From Weissella koreensis KCTC 3621 (GTDB taxonomy: Bacteria > Bacillota > Bacilli > Lactobacillales > Lactobacillaceae), in the NCBI RefSeq assembly GCF_000277645.1, contig NZ_AKGG01000005.1, forward strand, positions 248,001-312,000: a stretch of DNA of 64,000 nt, given 5' to 3'. Made by a program: the position numbers and the translations under genes. Below are positions 35,483 through 44,712 of the stretch, one piece after another. Below the pieces are notes generated by a model. That model searched no databases and was not told the DNA's origin. It was given only the letters and a program-made list of their open reading frames with translations. Positions within the stretch are counted from its first letter, which is position 1, and each line of letters opens with the position of its first letter.

Positions 35483-35632
35483 TTTATAAATTATGCTAAA
35501 TATGGAATGTTTTAATTAAATTCGCAAGTTGAAAATTAACTAGATTTAATATTTCGATTTCATTTTTGGATTTTGTAATATTTAGCCATTAAGGTTAGTG
35601 AGATATTTAATTTTTAAATTAGTAGTCGGCAG

Positions 35633-35662
35633 TATACATCAAGGTGTTATATGCCGTATAAT
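35633..35662 (+). promoter_or_regulatory. Probable yqeY promoter
   Basis: TATAAT (35657-35662) with a weak -35 TATACA (35633-35638) at an 18-bp spacing, 35 bp before the start codon. Confidence 0.55.
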
Positions 35663-35696
35663 TAAGTTAGAAAGAAAAAGAAATGAGGCTCTAAAG

Positions 35697-36140
35697 ATGA
35701 CATTGTTAGATACGTTAACTGCTGATATGAAAACGGCCATGAAAGCTAAAGACAAGGCAACTTTATCAGTTATTAGGATGCTAAAGGCATCAGTTTCGAA
35801 TGAACAAATTAAACTTGGACATGATTTGAGTAATGAAGAAGAAGTCGCTGTGTTGTCTCGTGAATTGAAGCAACGAGTAGAAGAACGTGACTCATATCAA
35901 GCAGGCGATCGACCAGAATTGGCAGCTGCAATTGATGAACAAATGGATGTGGTAAAACGTTACATGCCTGCACAAATGTCTGAAGAAGAAGTAGAGGCTA
36001 TTGTAAAAGAAACGGTGGCTAGTGTTGGGGCTACTCAAAAAAGTGATATGGGTAAAGTTATGGGCGCTTTGATGCCAAAGGTTAAAGGAAAAGCTGATGG
36101 TAAGTTAGTGAATGACTTAGTCCAAAAGTATCTCAATTAA
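35697..36140 (+). CDS. yqeY: GatB/YqeY-family protein
   Basis: This 147-aa helical protein is related to the tail domain of the GatB amidotransferase subunit. ATG 35697 lies 8 nt after GAGG; an earlier in-frame codon at 35598 lies upstream of the likely promoter. Signatures are KAKDKATLSVIRMLKAS, the central ERDSYQAGDRPELA and the C-terminal SDMGKVMGALMPKVKGKADG. The role is unclear and probably tRNA-related. In related genomes phoH usually follows; here a 356-bp non-coding region follows instead. Confidence 0.92.
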   Translation: MTLLDTLTADMKTAMKAKDKATLSVIRMLKASVSNEQIKLGHDLSNEEEVAVLSRELKQRVEERDSYQAGDRPELAAAIDEQMDVVKRYMPAQMSEEEVEAIVKETVASVGATQKSDMGKVMGALMPKVKGKADGKLVNDLVQKYLN

Positions 36141-36496
36141 TTTTGATATAAATAGTGAGTTTGAACGGTTGATTGGCAAAAAGATAAGTTATTTTTCTTG
36201 GAGCATAAATGAATCATTCAAACTTTTTTATTAAATCTATAAAAATTGAGCAAACGTTAGGTGTCTTATTTAATGTGCGGTATAATATATAAGATATTGT
36301 ACGTGATAATGGTTAATTATTTTGGTCGATACACAGAATGTGTGGCCTTTATAAACCAAAATTAAGATAGGATACTTATCTTGATTTCAATGCTGATCTA
36401 AATGATGTAGTATATTCACTCGACTACGGGTGCAATTATATGAGAATATAATTGATATGAAATGAAAATTATAAAAGATTCAGGAGATGAATGATA
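36141..36496 (+). ncRNA. Structured non-coding region: terminator, promoter and multi-hairpin leader before ybeY
   Basis: There is no coding gene here. It contains a terminator (36158-36230), a TATAAT (36281-36286) and about 200 nt of possible leader RNA. Hairpins in the leader: TTTTGGT/ACCAAAA (36320-36326 with 36355-36361) enclosing ACAC/GTGT; AAGATA/TATCTT (36364-36382); CACTCG-ACTA-CGGGTG (36417-36432); and a perfect CAATTATAT-GAGA-ATATAATTG (36433-36454). TATATTC (36411-36417) can alternatively pair with GAATATA (36444-36450). It may be a long regulatory leader or a separate small RNA; I do not recognise an RNA family. Confidence 0.45.
36158..36230 (+). terminator. Terminator of yqeY
   Basis: AGTTTGAA / TTCAAACT (36217-36224) with inner GATT/AATC pairing and a long loop, followed by TTTTTATT. 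Confidence 0.65.
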
Positions 36497-36979
36497 ATGG
36501 ATTTGGCGATTTATGATCAAACGAAGCTAGGGGTGCCTAGTGACCAAATAGATTTGGTTAAAAACGTTTTAGAATTTGCAGGTAATTATCTAGAACTACC
36601 CGTAAATACTGAGATGTCAGTAACGTTTGTCAATAATGATGAGATTCAACGAATTAATCGGGAATATCGAGATTTGGACAAACCAACGGATGTGATTTCT
36701 TTCGCATTGGAAGATGATGATGATGATTTACCAATTATTATGGATTCGGAAATGATGGCCGAATTACCTAAAAACATTGGCGATATTTTTATTTCTGTGG
36801 ATAAAGTTAAAGAACAAGCTGACTTTTTAGAACATCCTTTTGAACGTGAATTAGGATTCTTATCTGTTCATGGCTTCCTGCATTTAAATAATTATGATCA
36901 TATGCGTAGTGCTGAGGATGAAAAAATAATGTTTCGTTTGCAACGGGAGATTTTAGATGACTTTGGACTCAAACGATAA
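36497..36979 (+). CDS. ybeY: Endoribonuclease YbeY, rRNA maturation factor
   Basis: This 160-aa metal-dependent RNase acts in 16S rRNA 3'-end maturation and 70S quality control. The zinc motif is HGFLHLNNYDH (about residues 125-135), and NREYRDLDKPTDVISFAL precedes it. ATG 36497 (MDLAIYDQ) lies 10 nt from AGGAG and matches the usual start; ATG 36491, 4 nt from AGGAG, would add two residues. Its 3' end overlaps dgkA by 23 nt. Confidence 0.94.
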   Translation: MDLAIYDQTKLGVPSDQIDLVKNVLEFAGNYLELPVNTEMSVTFVNNDEIQRINREYRDLDKPTDVISFALEDDDDDLPIIMDSEMMAELPKNIGDIFISVDKVKEQADFLEHPFERELGFLSVHGFLHLNNYDHMRSAEDEKIMFRLQREILDDFGLKR

Positions 36980-37412
36980 TAAAAAAATCAAGCCAATAAC
37001 ACCCCTTGATGAGCAACAAGTGACCAAGAATTCTCATTTCTTGCAATCTTTTGGACATGCTGTGGAAGGAATTGGACAACTATTAGTACGTGAAAGAAAT
37101 ATGCGATTTCATTTTTTTGCGTCAGTTATAGTGATTTATTTAGGATTTCATCTTCGAATCGGGCGTCAAGACTGGCTCTGGACAGCTATGGCTATTTTTG
37201 CCGTAGTGATGTCAGAGTTCGTTAATACAATGATTGAGACTATGGTTGATTTGATCGTTGGGTATGAATATCATCCTTTGGCTAAAATTGCTAAAGATGT
37301 TGCAGCAGGGGCTGTTGTGTTTGCTGTGATGTTTGCAATGGCCGTTGGTGTTATTGTTTTTTATCCTTACGTGCTTCCAATTATTGAACAATTATTAAAT
37401 TTAAAATTTTAA
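36957..37412 (+). CDS. dgkA: Diacylglycerol/undecaprenol kinase family protein
   Basis: This 151-aa membrane kinase of the DgkA family probably phosphorylates undecaprenol, as known for Gram-positive members. A hydrophilic N-terminus of about 30 residues precedes three membrane helices. Active-site residues are visible in RNMRFH, EFVNTMIETMVDL (Glu and Asn) and KIAKDVAAGAVV. It overlaps ybeY by 23 nt, which suggests coupled translation, and lies before era in the standard order. Confidence 0.9.
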   Translation: MTLDSNDNKKIKPITPLDEQQVTKNSHFLQSFGHAVEGIGQLLVRERNMRFHFFASVIVIYLGFHLRIGRQDWLWTAMAIFAVVMSEFVNTMIETMVDLIVGYEYHPLAKIAKDVAAGAVVFAVMFAMAVGVIVFYPYVLPIIEQLLNLKF

Positions 37413-37501
37413 AATAAAAATTTAGTTTTTATAATAACTAACTTACGTATAACTAATGACAATGAAAAGTTGTCACTAACAGTGAAAAAAAGAGGAAAAT
37501 A

Positions 37502-38410
37502 ATGAGCGAGCAAGAATTTAAGTCAGGCTTTATTGCCTTAGTTGGACGTCCTAATGTTGGAAAGTCTACTTTATTGAATCAAATGATTGGTGAAAAAATC
37601 GCCATTATGTCACCAAAAGCACAAACAACACGTAACAAAATTCAAGGGATTTATACTACGACGCAAGGACAAATTGTTTTCTTGGATACGCCTGGTATTC
37701 ACAAACCTCAAAATTCATTGGGTGACTATATGGTTAAAACGGCTATGTCAGCAATTCGTGAATCTGATATGGTATGGTTTTTAGTTGATGCTGAAACACC
37801 ACGAGGCCGCGGAGATGATTTCATTATTAACCGCTTAAAAGAAACGAAGACGCCAGTTTACTTAATCATAAATAAAATTGATTTGGTGAAGCCTGAAGCT
37901 CTGCTAACTATGATTGCAGATTATCAATCTCAAATGGACTTTGCAGAAATATTCCCTATTTCAGCTCGTAATGGAGATGGCGTGCAAAGCTTGTTAGATT
38001 TTGCAATGCCAAAGATGGAAGTAGGACCACAATACTATCCAGCTGATCAAATTACAGATCACCCTGAACGCTTTATTATGGCCGAATTAATTCGGGAAAA
38101 GGTTCTTCAACTAACACGCCAAGAGGTACCGCATTCAGTAGCAGTCGTTATTGATAAAATTGAACGTAAAGATGAAAAGCATTTGCATATTCAAGCTACA
38201 ATTATCGTTGAGCGTCCGACTCAAAAGAATATTGTCATTGGAAAACAAGGTGCGATGATTAAAGAAATCGGAATTCGAGCTCGGCGGGATATTGAACGTT
38301 TATTGGGGGACAAAGTCTTCTTAGAGACCTGGGTAAAGGTAGAAGAACGTTGGCGTGACAAGCCTCAAGCGCTTCAATCATATGGTTATAAAGAGGATTC
38401 TGATATCTAA
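37502..38410 (+). CDS. era: GTPase Era
   Basis: This 302-aa GTPase binds 16S rRNA near its 3' end and is needed for 30S assembly. G1 is GRPNVGKS (residues 15-22); DTPGIHKP and NKIDLV follow. The C-terminal KH domain contains [14 protein letters not shown]. It stands behind ybeY, which processes the same RNA end. AGAGG precedes ATG 37502. recO follows 27 nt after its stop codon. Confidence 0.97.
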   Translation: MSEQEFKSGFIALVGRPNVGKSTLLNQMIGEKIAIMSPKAQTTRNKIQGIYTTTQGQIVFLDTPGIHKPQNSLGDYMVKTAMSAIRESDMVWFLVDAETPRGRGDDFIINRLKETKTPVYLIINKIDLVKPEALLTMIADYQSQMDFAEIFPISARNGDGVQSLLDFAMPKMEVGPQYYPADQITDHPERFIMAELIREKVLQLTRQEVPHSVAVVIDKIERKDEKHLHIQATIIVERPTQKNIVIGKQGAMIKEIGIRARRDIERLLGDKVFLETWVKVEERWRDKPQALQSYGYKEDSDI

Positions 38411-38437
38411 TTAAAATGATTTTTTGAGGGGGCTAAC

Positions 38438-39241
38438 ATGGTTGAGACCCGATTAAGTACTTTTCATGGGATTGTCATGTATCAGCGGGAACATAAAGAA
38501 CGAGATCTACTGGTAAAAATACTCACCCGTGAATTTGGTAAAAAAATGTTTTTTGTCAAAAATGGTAAATCTAAAAAAAATCGCTTAACAGCTGAGCTTC
38601 AGCCCTTAATGCAGGCGACTTATGAAGGAACAATTAATTATAGCGGTTTGAGTTTCATTGATGATGTTAAGGCCACTCGTTTGGCGCGAATATTTATGAA
38701 TGATATTGAATTAAATGCCTATGGAACATACATTCTAGGTCTTATTGATTCGGCATTTGTTGATAATAAAAATCTAGTTAAGTGGTTTGACTTGGCACAG
38801 TTGGGGTTGGAGAAGCTTGAACAGGGATTTGAACCTCAAGGAATCGCTAATTATTTTGAATTGGCTTTATTACCTTCATTTGGATTAGAGATGACCTGGA
38901 ATAAATGTGTAATTTGCGGGCGTAGCGATTTACCTTTAGACTTTTCAGACCAGTATAGTGGAGTTCTATGTCAGAATCATTTTAAAGCTGATGAACAACG
39001 ATGGCATATCGATCCAAGAGCGATGCTAATTTTATCTAAATTATCACAAACACCACTAAATCAGCTAGGATCTTTAAAATTAAAAGCCGAAACTAAGCAA
39101 GAAATGGCACGTTTAATGAATCATATTTATGATGATCAGGTTGGTGTCCATTTAAAAAGTAAATCTTTTATTCAACAATTAGAAAATTGGCAAGGTCGCT
39201 TACAAACACGGCAAGTACCACCATTAGAAAAAGGAATATAA
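38438..39241 (+). CDS. recO: DNA repair protein RecO
   Basis: This 267-aa recombination mediator loads RecA with RecR. The N-terminal OB fold (residues 1-80) contains FHGIVMYQREHKERDLLVKI and the basic KNGKSKKNR. The C-terminal helical domain has a partial zinc-binding set, CVICG near 160, with one further Cys (VLCQNH). AGGGGG precedes the ATG. It ends 4 nt before trmL, so the ybeY-to-trmL genes probably form one transcript. Confidence 0.93.
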   Translation: MVETRLSTFHGIVMYQREHKERDLLVKILTREFGKKMFFVKNGKSKKNRLTAELQPLMQATYEGTINYSGLSFIDDVKATRLARIFMNDIELNAYGTYILGLIDSAFVDNKNLVKWFDLAQLGLEKLEQGFEPQGIANYFELALLPSFGLEMTWNKCVICGRSDLPLDFSDQYSGVLCQNHFKADEQRWHIDPRAMLILSKLSQTPLNQLGSLKLKAETKQEMARLMNHIYDDQVGVHLKSKSFIQQLENWQGRLQTRQVPPLEKGI

Positions 39242-39245
39242 AAAC

Positions 39246-39758
39246 ATGACTAATCATATTGTTTTATTTGAGCCTTTAATGCCTGCTAACACAGGTAATA
39301 TTGCACGGACGGCTACAGGAACTAATACAAAGTTACATCTAATTGAACCTTTGGGGTTTCAATTAGATGACAAGCATTTAAAAAGAGCCGGCTTGGATTA
39401 TTGGGATACTGTTGATATTACAATTCACCCAGATCTACCTAGTTTTATGGAAAGTTTAAAGGATAATGATGAATTGTTTTTAATTTCAAAATTTGCGGAG
39501 CGAAGCTATCATGAGGTCGATTATACTCAGCCAGAACGTGATTATTACTTCATGTTTGGTAAAGAAACGACCGGATTACCGGAAGAATTTATGCGTAAAC
39601 ATTCTGATTTGGCTTTACGTATTCCTCAAAATGATCAACATATTCGTGCTTTGAACTTATCAAACACAGCTGCAATTGTGATTTATGAAGCGTTACGTCA
39701 ACAAAGTTTTCCTGATTTGGACTTAGTGCACACTTATGAACATGATAAATTAAAGTAG
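39246..39758 (+). CDS. trmL: tRNA (cytidine(34)-2'-O)-methyltransferase
   Basis: This 170-aa SPOUT-family enzyme methylates the 2'-O of nucleotide 34 in certain tRNA-Leu species. Knot motifs are PANTGNIARTATGTN near the N-terminus, MFGKETTGLPEEF (about 99-111) and IPQNDQHIRALNLSNTAAI (about 126-144). Length fits TrmL rather than the larger TrmH enzymes. It is followed by a terminator, ending the ybeY operon. Confidence 0.93.
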   Translation: MTNHIVLFEPLMPANTGNIARTATGTNTKLHLIEPLGFQLDDKHLKRAGLDYWDTVDITIHPDLPSFMESLKDNDELFLISKFAERSYHEVDYTQPERDYYFMFGKETTGLPEEFMRKHSDLALRIPQNDQHIRALNLSNTAAIVIYEALRQQSFPDLDLVHTYEHDKLK

Positions 39759-39766
39759 GCAGCAGT

Positions 39767-39800
39767 GAGGCTGGGGCAAATAATTGTCCTAGCCTCTTTA
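39767..39800 (+). terminator. Terminator of the ybeY-trmL operon
   Basis: GAGGCTGGGGCAA / TTGTCCTAGCCTC (with G-T pairs), followed by TTTA. The stem sequence is typical of a terminator family widespread in Lactobacillales. Confidence 0.85.
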
Positions 39801-39933
39801 AAAACGTGCTTCAAAACTTAATATGGTTAGTATTAATGATATTTTCAATGTCTTCCTTGCAAACCAAGGTATGGAAATTTTATTAAAATAACAATTTTTA
39901 CTACACTCTTTTTTATTTATTCGGAGGATCAAG

Positions 39934-40839
39934 ATGGACGGAATTATTGCAGTTAATAAGCCAAGTGGTATGACTTCACATGATGTAGTTTTTAGATTAC
40001 GTAAAATTTTACAGATGAAAAAGATCGGTCATGCTGGTACCTTGGATCCTTCAGTTGATGGTGTTTTACCAGTTGCATTGGGACGGGCGACTAAAACGAT
40101 CGAATTTTTACAAAATAGCGGTAAAGTTTATACGGGTGAAATAATTTTCGGATTTTCAACAGAAACGGAAGATTTAGATGGCGAAGTAGTGGAGAAAAAG
40201 CCTCTATCTAACCCCTTTGATACGGCGACAATTACTACAGCCATGGAGCAAATGACTGGTGAAATCACCCAGATTCCGCCAATGTATTCAGCGGTCAAAG
40301 TGAATGGTCGACGATTATATCAATATGCGCGGGCTGGTGAGACAGTTGAACGACCAGAGCGTCAAGTTATGATATACGACTTTGAGATGACAAATGATCC
40401 ATCTTTTGATTTAAGTGCTGGGACGCAAACTTTTACATTCACCGCTCGTGTTTCAAAAGGGACATATATTCGAACTTTGGCTGTTGATTTAGGTAAACAT
40501 TTAGGTGTACCAGCAGTTATGAGCCGTTTGACTCGGGTAGAGGCAGGTGGCTTTAAATTAGAACAGGCTCACTCTTTAGAAGAAATCGCAGCTCAACCAG
40601 TGGAAAAAATTATGGAAATAATTTATCCACTTGATTATGCTTTAAATGAATTACCGCATGTTGAATTAACGCATGCCCAATGGGTTGAGGTTAAGGATGG
40701 AAAAGGCCTCTCGGCAGAAGAAATGCCATATCAAAGTGATCAATTAGTATATGTCTACGATGGAGAGGTTAAGTCGGTCGTTGCTTGGAACCAAGATAAA
40801 AATCAATATCGGCCGTATCGGACTTTTAAGATTCATTAA
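39934..40839 (+). CDS. truB: tRNA pseudouridine(55) synthase TruB
   Basis: This 301-aa enzyme makes pseudouridine 55 in the T-loop of tRNAs. The N-terminal GIIAVNKPSGMTSHDVV and the catalytic motif GHAGTLDPSVDGVLPVALG (Asp near residue 39) are clear, followed by YSAVKVNGRRLYQYAR and a C-terminal PUA-like domain. CGGAGG precedes ATG 39934. ribF lies 35 nt downstream, the standard pairing. Confidence 0.96.
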   Translation: MDGIIAVNKPSGMTSHDVVFRLRKILQMKKIGHAGTLDPSVDGVLPVALGRATKTIEFLQNSGKVYTGEIIFGFSTETEDLDGEVVEKKPLSNPFDTATITTAMEQMTGEITQIPPMYSAVKVNGRRLYQYARAGETVERPERQVMIYDFEMTNDPSFDLSAGTQTFTFTARVSKGTYIRTLAVDLGKHLGVPAVMSRLTRVEAGGFKLEQAHSLEEIAAQPVEKIMEIIYPLDYALNELPHVELTHAQWVEVKDGKGLSAEEMPYQSDQLVYVYDGEVKSVVAWNQDKNQYRPYRTFKIH

Positions 40840-40874
40840 ATTGACGAGAAAGGTTATAAAGAGGTACTAAACGT

Positions 40875-41813
40875 ATGCAAGTTATTAAATTACATCATCC
40901 TTATCAAATGGAACAAATTTTATTAGAACCAGTCGTTTTAGCGATGGGATTTTTTGACGGTGTCCACATTGGACATCAAGCAGTAATTAAAAAAGCTGCT
41001 CAAAAAGCACGTCAAGAAAATGTAAAGTTAGCGGTGTTAACGTATAATCAACATGCTTCGGTGGTTTTTAGTAAGCAACCACAACCCTTTAAATACCTTA
41101 CACCAACGCCACAAAAATTAAATATGTTTGCTGACTTAGGTGTTGAGATTGTCTACTTAATAGAATTCACATCAGCTTTAGCTCGACTTTCACCAGTAAA
41201 ATTTGTTCAACAATATATGGTGGACTTACATGCGGTGGCTGTTGTTGCTGGTTTCGATCATACTTTTGGCCCAGCTAAAACTGCTAATATGCAAACTTTG
41301 CCACAATTAGCGCAGAATAGGTTTGAAGTCATTGAGGTTCAGCCAGTTTTAGTTAAAGGAGTTGAAGCTGCTTCCACAGAAATTCGTGCTCTGTTAGATG
41401 CGGGTCAGGTAGACTTATTACCACCCATTTTAAATCGACTTTATACGACAACTGGATTAGTGGTGCATGGAGATGCTCGTGGGCGTGAGATGGGCTTTCC
41501 AACTTTAAACTTAGTGACACCTAGTGATGAAAGATTACCTAAAGATGGAGTCTATATTGTTGAAGTCCAAGTAAATGACAAATGGTACGGTGGTATGGCA
41601 CAAATCGGGTATAATGTTACCTTTGGTCATGGAAGAGCACAGACATTGGAAATCAATCTTTTTGATTTTAAAGATCTAGTTTATGGAGAACACGTGACCG
41701 TTCGCTGGCATCGTTATCTTCGAGCTGAAGTTGAGTTTTCTGGCATGGATGCTTTAATTGAACAATTGAACCAAGATCGGCAACAAAGTGAAGATTATTT
41801 AAATAATAAATAA
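40875..41813 (+). CDS. ribF: Bifunctional riboflavin kinase/FAD synthetase
   Basis: This 312-aa enzyme converts riboflavin to FMN and then FAD. The N-terminal FAD synthetase domain has the nucleotidyltransferase motif GFFDGVHIGHQ (about residues 27-37) and AGFDHTFG. The C-terminal riboflavin kinase domain has GDARGREMGFPTLNL and the terminal FSGMDALIEQL. Upstream is the AAGAGG ribosome binding site. No FMN riboswitch is visible before it, so expression follows truB. Confidence 0.96.
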   Translation: MQVIKLHHPYQMEQILLEPVVLAMGFFDGVHIGHQAVIKKAAQKARQENVKLAVLTYNQHASVVFSKQPQPFKYLTPTPQKLNMFADLGVEIVYLIEFTSALARLSPVKFVQQYMVDLHAVAVVAGFDHTFGPAKTANMQTLPQLAQNRFEVIEVQPVLVKGVEAASTEIRALLDAGQVDLLPPILNRLYTTTGLVVHGDARGREMGFPTLNLVTPSDERLPKDGVYIVEVQVNDKWYGGMAQIGYNVTFGHGRAQTLEINLFDFKDLVYGEHVTVRWHRYLRAEVEFSGMDALIEQLNQDRQQSEDYLNNK

Positions 41814-41864
41814 AATATTTGAACTAAGAATTAATAAAAAGCTAATAGATAAAGGAGGTGTCTC

Positions 41865-43562
41865 ATGGCATTTGATGGATTATTCACACATGCAATGGTA
41901 CATGAATTAAATACAACCTTGGCTGGTGGAAGAATTACTAAAATTCATCAACCGTACCCAAATGAAATTTTTTTAGTGGTCAGAAATGATCGTAAAAATT
42001 ATCCGGTTCTATTGAGTGCTCATCCTAGTTTTGCTCGAGCCCAAATTTCACAAATTAAATATACTAATCCGCAAACAGCGCCTAATTTTGTTATGATGCT
42101 TCGAAAACATCTTGAAGGGGCACAGTTATTAGGAGTTGAACAAATTGAAAATGATCGGATTATTAAATTATCTACGACCGGTCGAAATGAATTGGGTGAC
42201 GAGGAAAAAACTTCATTATATCTTGAAATGATGGGACGCCATTCTAATTTGTTTTTGGTAGATGAAGCAGAACAAAAGATTATTGATTTAATTAAACATG
42301 TTTCACCAGATCAAAATCGGGTACGTTCACTTATTCCTGGTGGACGTTATATCATGCCGCCCAAGCAAGATGTTTTAAATCCTTTTGAATCACTACAAGG
42401 ATTAGCAAAATTAGTGTTAGATATCCCTGAAATTCCGGAATTAGCTAACGCGCTACAACAGCATTTTCAAGGAATGGCTAAGGATTCAGCTTTAGAGTTT
42501 GCGACTGTTTTACATAATCCTGGAGATACTTTGGCAAATGCACAAACTTGGCTAAACCAATTTAATACTCCTAAACCACAAATTATTGAACAAGAGCGTG
42601 GTATTAAATTTGCACCGTTTGACTGGCAAACTTTGCCAGGAGATGCTACAAATTATGCAACATTGTCTGAAATGCTGGATCAATATTTTTCTGAGAAGTC
42701 TGAACGTGATCGGGTAAATCAGCAGGCTAATGTGGTTCTTCGTGTAATTAAAAATGAGTTAAAGAAAAATAAAAATAAGGTCAAAAAATTTCAACAAGAA
42801 TTAGTTAAGGCTAGTCAAGCCGATGAATATAAGGTTAAGGGAGAACTCTTAACTACCTACATGCATGAAGTTGAACGTGGGATGACAACGATTGATTTAC
42901 CAAACTACTATGATGATAATCAACCATTAACGATTGAACTATCTAATCAAATTAGTCCTTCACGAAATGCACAAAAATATTTTACACGGTACAATAAATT
43001 AAAAGTTTCTGTTAAGTATATTGATGAACAGATGCGTTTGGCTAATCTAGAAATTGACTATTTTGAAAATTTACAGGCACAGGTTAACCTTGCTGCACCT
43101 AAAGATATAGAAGAAATTAAGCAAGAGTTGATCCAAGAAGGATATTTGCGAATTCAAACCAAGAAAAAGCAAAAGCCAAAAGTTAGTGCACCCGAAAAAT
43201 TCTATGCAACCGATGGAACATTAATCGAAGTTGGTAAAAACAATTTGCAAAATGAACGTTTATCAATGAAGACAGCTGCACGGAATGATATTTGGCTACA
43301 TACAAAAGATATTCCTGGATCTCACGTAGTTATTCACTCTAATGATCCAAGCGATGAAACTTTACAAGAAGGAGCAATGTTAGCGGCTTACTTTTCTAAA
43401 GCCCGTGATTCTTCTAACGTTCCAGTAGATTATTTGCCGATTCGTCGTTTACGTAAACCAAATGGCTCTAAGCCTGGTTTCGTTATTTTTGAAGGACAAC
43501 AAACTTTGACAATTACACCACAACGTTCCAAAGTAGAAGCATTAAGAAAGAATCACGAATAG
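41865..43562 (+). CDS. rqcH: Ribosome quality-control protein RqcH (NFACT family)
   Basis: This 565-aa protein adds alanine tails to nascent chains on stalled 50S subunits; homologues were first called fibronectin-binding proteins. The NFACT-N domain carries Asp97-Arg98 (EQIENDRIIKL), the residue pair needed for tRNA-Ala use in B. subtilis. A long coiled coil (about residues 270-430) follows, and the NFACT-R domain contains RNDIWLHTKDIPGSHVVI. There is no signal peptide. GGAGGTG precedes ATG 41865. Confidence 0.94.
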   Translation: MAFDGLFTHAMVHELNTTLAGGRITKIHQPYPNEIFLVVRNDRKNYPVLLSAHPSFARAQISQIKYTNPQTAPNFVMMLRKHLEGAQLLGVEQIENDRIIKLSTTGRNELGDEEKTSLYLEMMGRHSNLFLVDEAEQKIIDLIKHVSPDQNRVRSLIPGGRYIMPPKQDVLNPFESLQGLAKLVLDIPEIPELANALQQHFQGMAKDSALEFATVLHNPGDTLANAQTWLNQFNTPKPQIIEQERGIKFAPFDWQTLPGDATNYATLSEMLDQYFSEKSERDRVNQQANVVLRVIKNELKKNKNKVKKFQQELVKASQADEYKVKGELLTTYMHEVERGMTTIDLPNYYDDNQPLTIELSNQISPSRNAQKYFTRYNKLKVSVKYIDEQMRLANLEIDYFENLQAQVNLAAPKDIEEIKQELIQEGYLRIQTKKKQKPKVSAPEKFYATDGTLIEVGKNNLQNERLSMKTAARNDIWLHTKDIPGSHVVIHSNDPSDETLQEGAMLAAYFSKARDSSNVPVDYLPIRRLRKPNGSKPGFVIFEGQQTLTITPQRSKVEALRKNHE

Positions 43563-43729
43563 TAAATCTAAGTAAAAAAGTATGATATAAATTTATAAGG
43601 CAAATTATAATTAGACTATTCATTATTAAGAAGCAGCGATAATTCTGCGTTTAACTTGAAAAGATAAACTTTTTTCGATACCATAGTTAAAGCGATTGAA
43701 TTGATACTTTAAATATAAAGGTGAAAATA

Positions 43730-44707
43730 ATGCTTGATGAAGCGAAACAATATACGGTGCGAGCAAAGGGAATAACCAAAAACTTTCAATTATTTTCAAC
43801 TCAATCCGAAAAATTAAAATCAATATTTAAAGGAAACACCGATGGAGCTAATTTTTGGGCTTTGAGAGGTTTAACTTTTGATATTGAACCTGGTGATGTT
43901 GTTGGAATTGTAGGAACAAATGGTTCTGGTAAGTCTACTTTATTAAACGTATTAAGCGGTGTTATTCCACAAACTTCAGGTACCTTAGAAATCAATGGAT
44001 CCATTGGGGTCGTGGCAATTAATGAAGGTTTAAATTGGGATTTAACTGGACGTGAAAATATTCGGTTGAAGCAGTTAATGATGGGGATGAATAATCACCA
44101 AATTGATTTGGCAATGCCTGATATAATTGAATTTTCTGAATTAGGAGAATTTATAGATCAACCAGTTAAAGACTATTCTTCTGGAATGCGATCAAAGTTA
44201 GGATTTTCGATCGTAACGCATAATGACCCTGATATTTTAGTTGTGGATGAGGCCTTATCAGTTGGGGATCAAAACTTTTCAAAAAAGGCACTTACTAAAA
44301 TTCGTGAATTTATTGCGGATGGTAAAACGATTTTCTTCGTTTCCCATGATCTAGAGCAAGTTCGTGAATTTACGAATAAAGTAATGTGGATTCAATATGG
44401 TCAAATGCTTGATTTTGGTCCAACAAAAAAAGTTGCTGACGAATACCAAGCATTTACTCAAAAATTAGACCATATGGGTGAAGATGAACGGACATCGTTT
44501 GTTAATCATGAAAAACAACAACAACAATTATTTACGCTTGAACAATTAAAAGATAAATACATTCAGTCTGGCATGTCAGAAGATGAGATGTATCAAATAA
44601 CTAAATTACGTAGTTTTGAGGGATTTAGTCGTTTTAGTTTATGGTTCACAATTGTCTTAATCGTAGTACTGGTAGTGCTAGTGATTTGGTTTGGATATGG
44701 TAGGTAA
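43730..44707 (+). CDS. tagH: Polysaccharide/teichoic acid ABC transporter, ATPase (TagH-like)
   Basis: This encodes 325 aa. ATG 43730 was chosen (7 nt from AAAGG); the in-frame GTG at 43721 lies within the ribosome binding site. Residues 1-235 are an ABC domain of the carbohydrate-exporting type: Walker A GTNGSGKS, signature YSSGMRSKLGFS and Walker B ILVVDEALSVGD. After a charged linker, one membrane helix closes the protein (about 297-320). It pairs with the TagG-like permease 5 nt downstream and exports a lipid-linked glycan or teichoic acid. Confidence 0.88.
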   Translation: MLDEAKQYTVRAKGITKNFQLFSTQSEKLKSIFKGNTDGANFWALRGLTFDIEPGDVVGIVGTNGSGKSTLLNVLSGVIPQTSGTLEINGSIGVVAINEGLNWDLTGRENIRLKQLMMGMNNHQIDLAMPDIIEFSELGEFIDQPVKDYSSGMRSKLGFSIVTHNDPDILVVDEALSVGDQNFSKKALTKIREFIADGKTIFFVSHDLEQVREFTNKVMWIQYGQMLDFGPTKKVADEYQAFTQKLDHMGEDERTSFVNHEKQQQQLFTLEQLKDKYIQSGMSEDEMYQITKLRSFEGFSRFSLWFTIVLIVVLVVLVIWFGYGR

Positions 44708-44712
44708 ATTAG

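Noticed and set aside
36281..36496. 6S RNA or another known small RNA
   Set aside because: The 5' and 3' ends do not pair into the long closing stem with a central bubble expected of 6S RNA, and no tmRNA or SRP RNA motif is present.
40840..40874. FMN riboswitch before ribF
   Set aside because: The gap from truB is only 35 bp and contains no aptamer.
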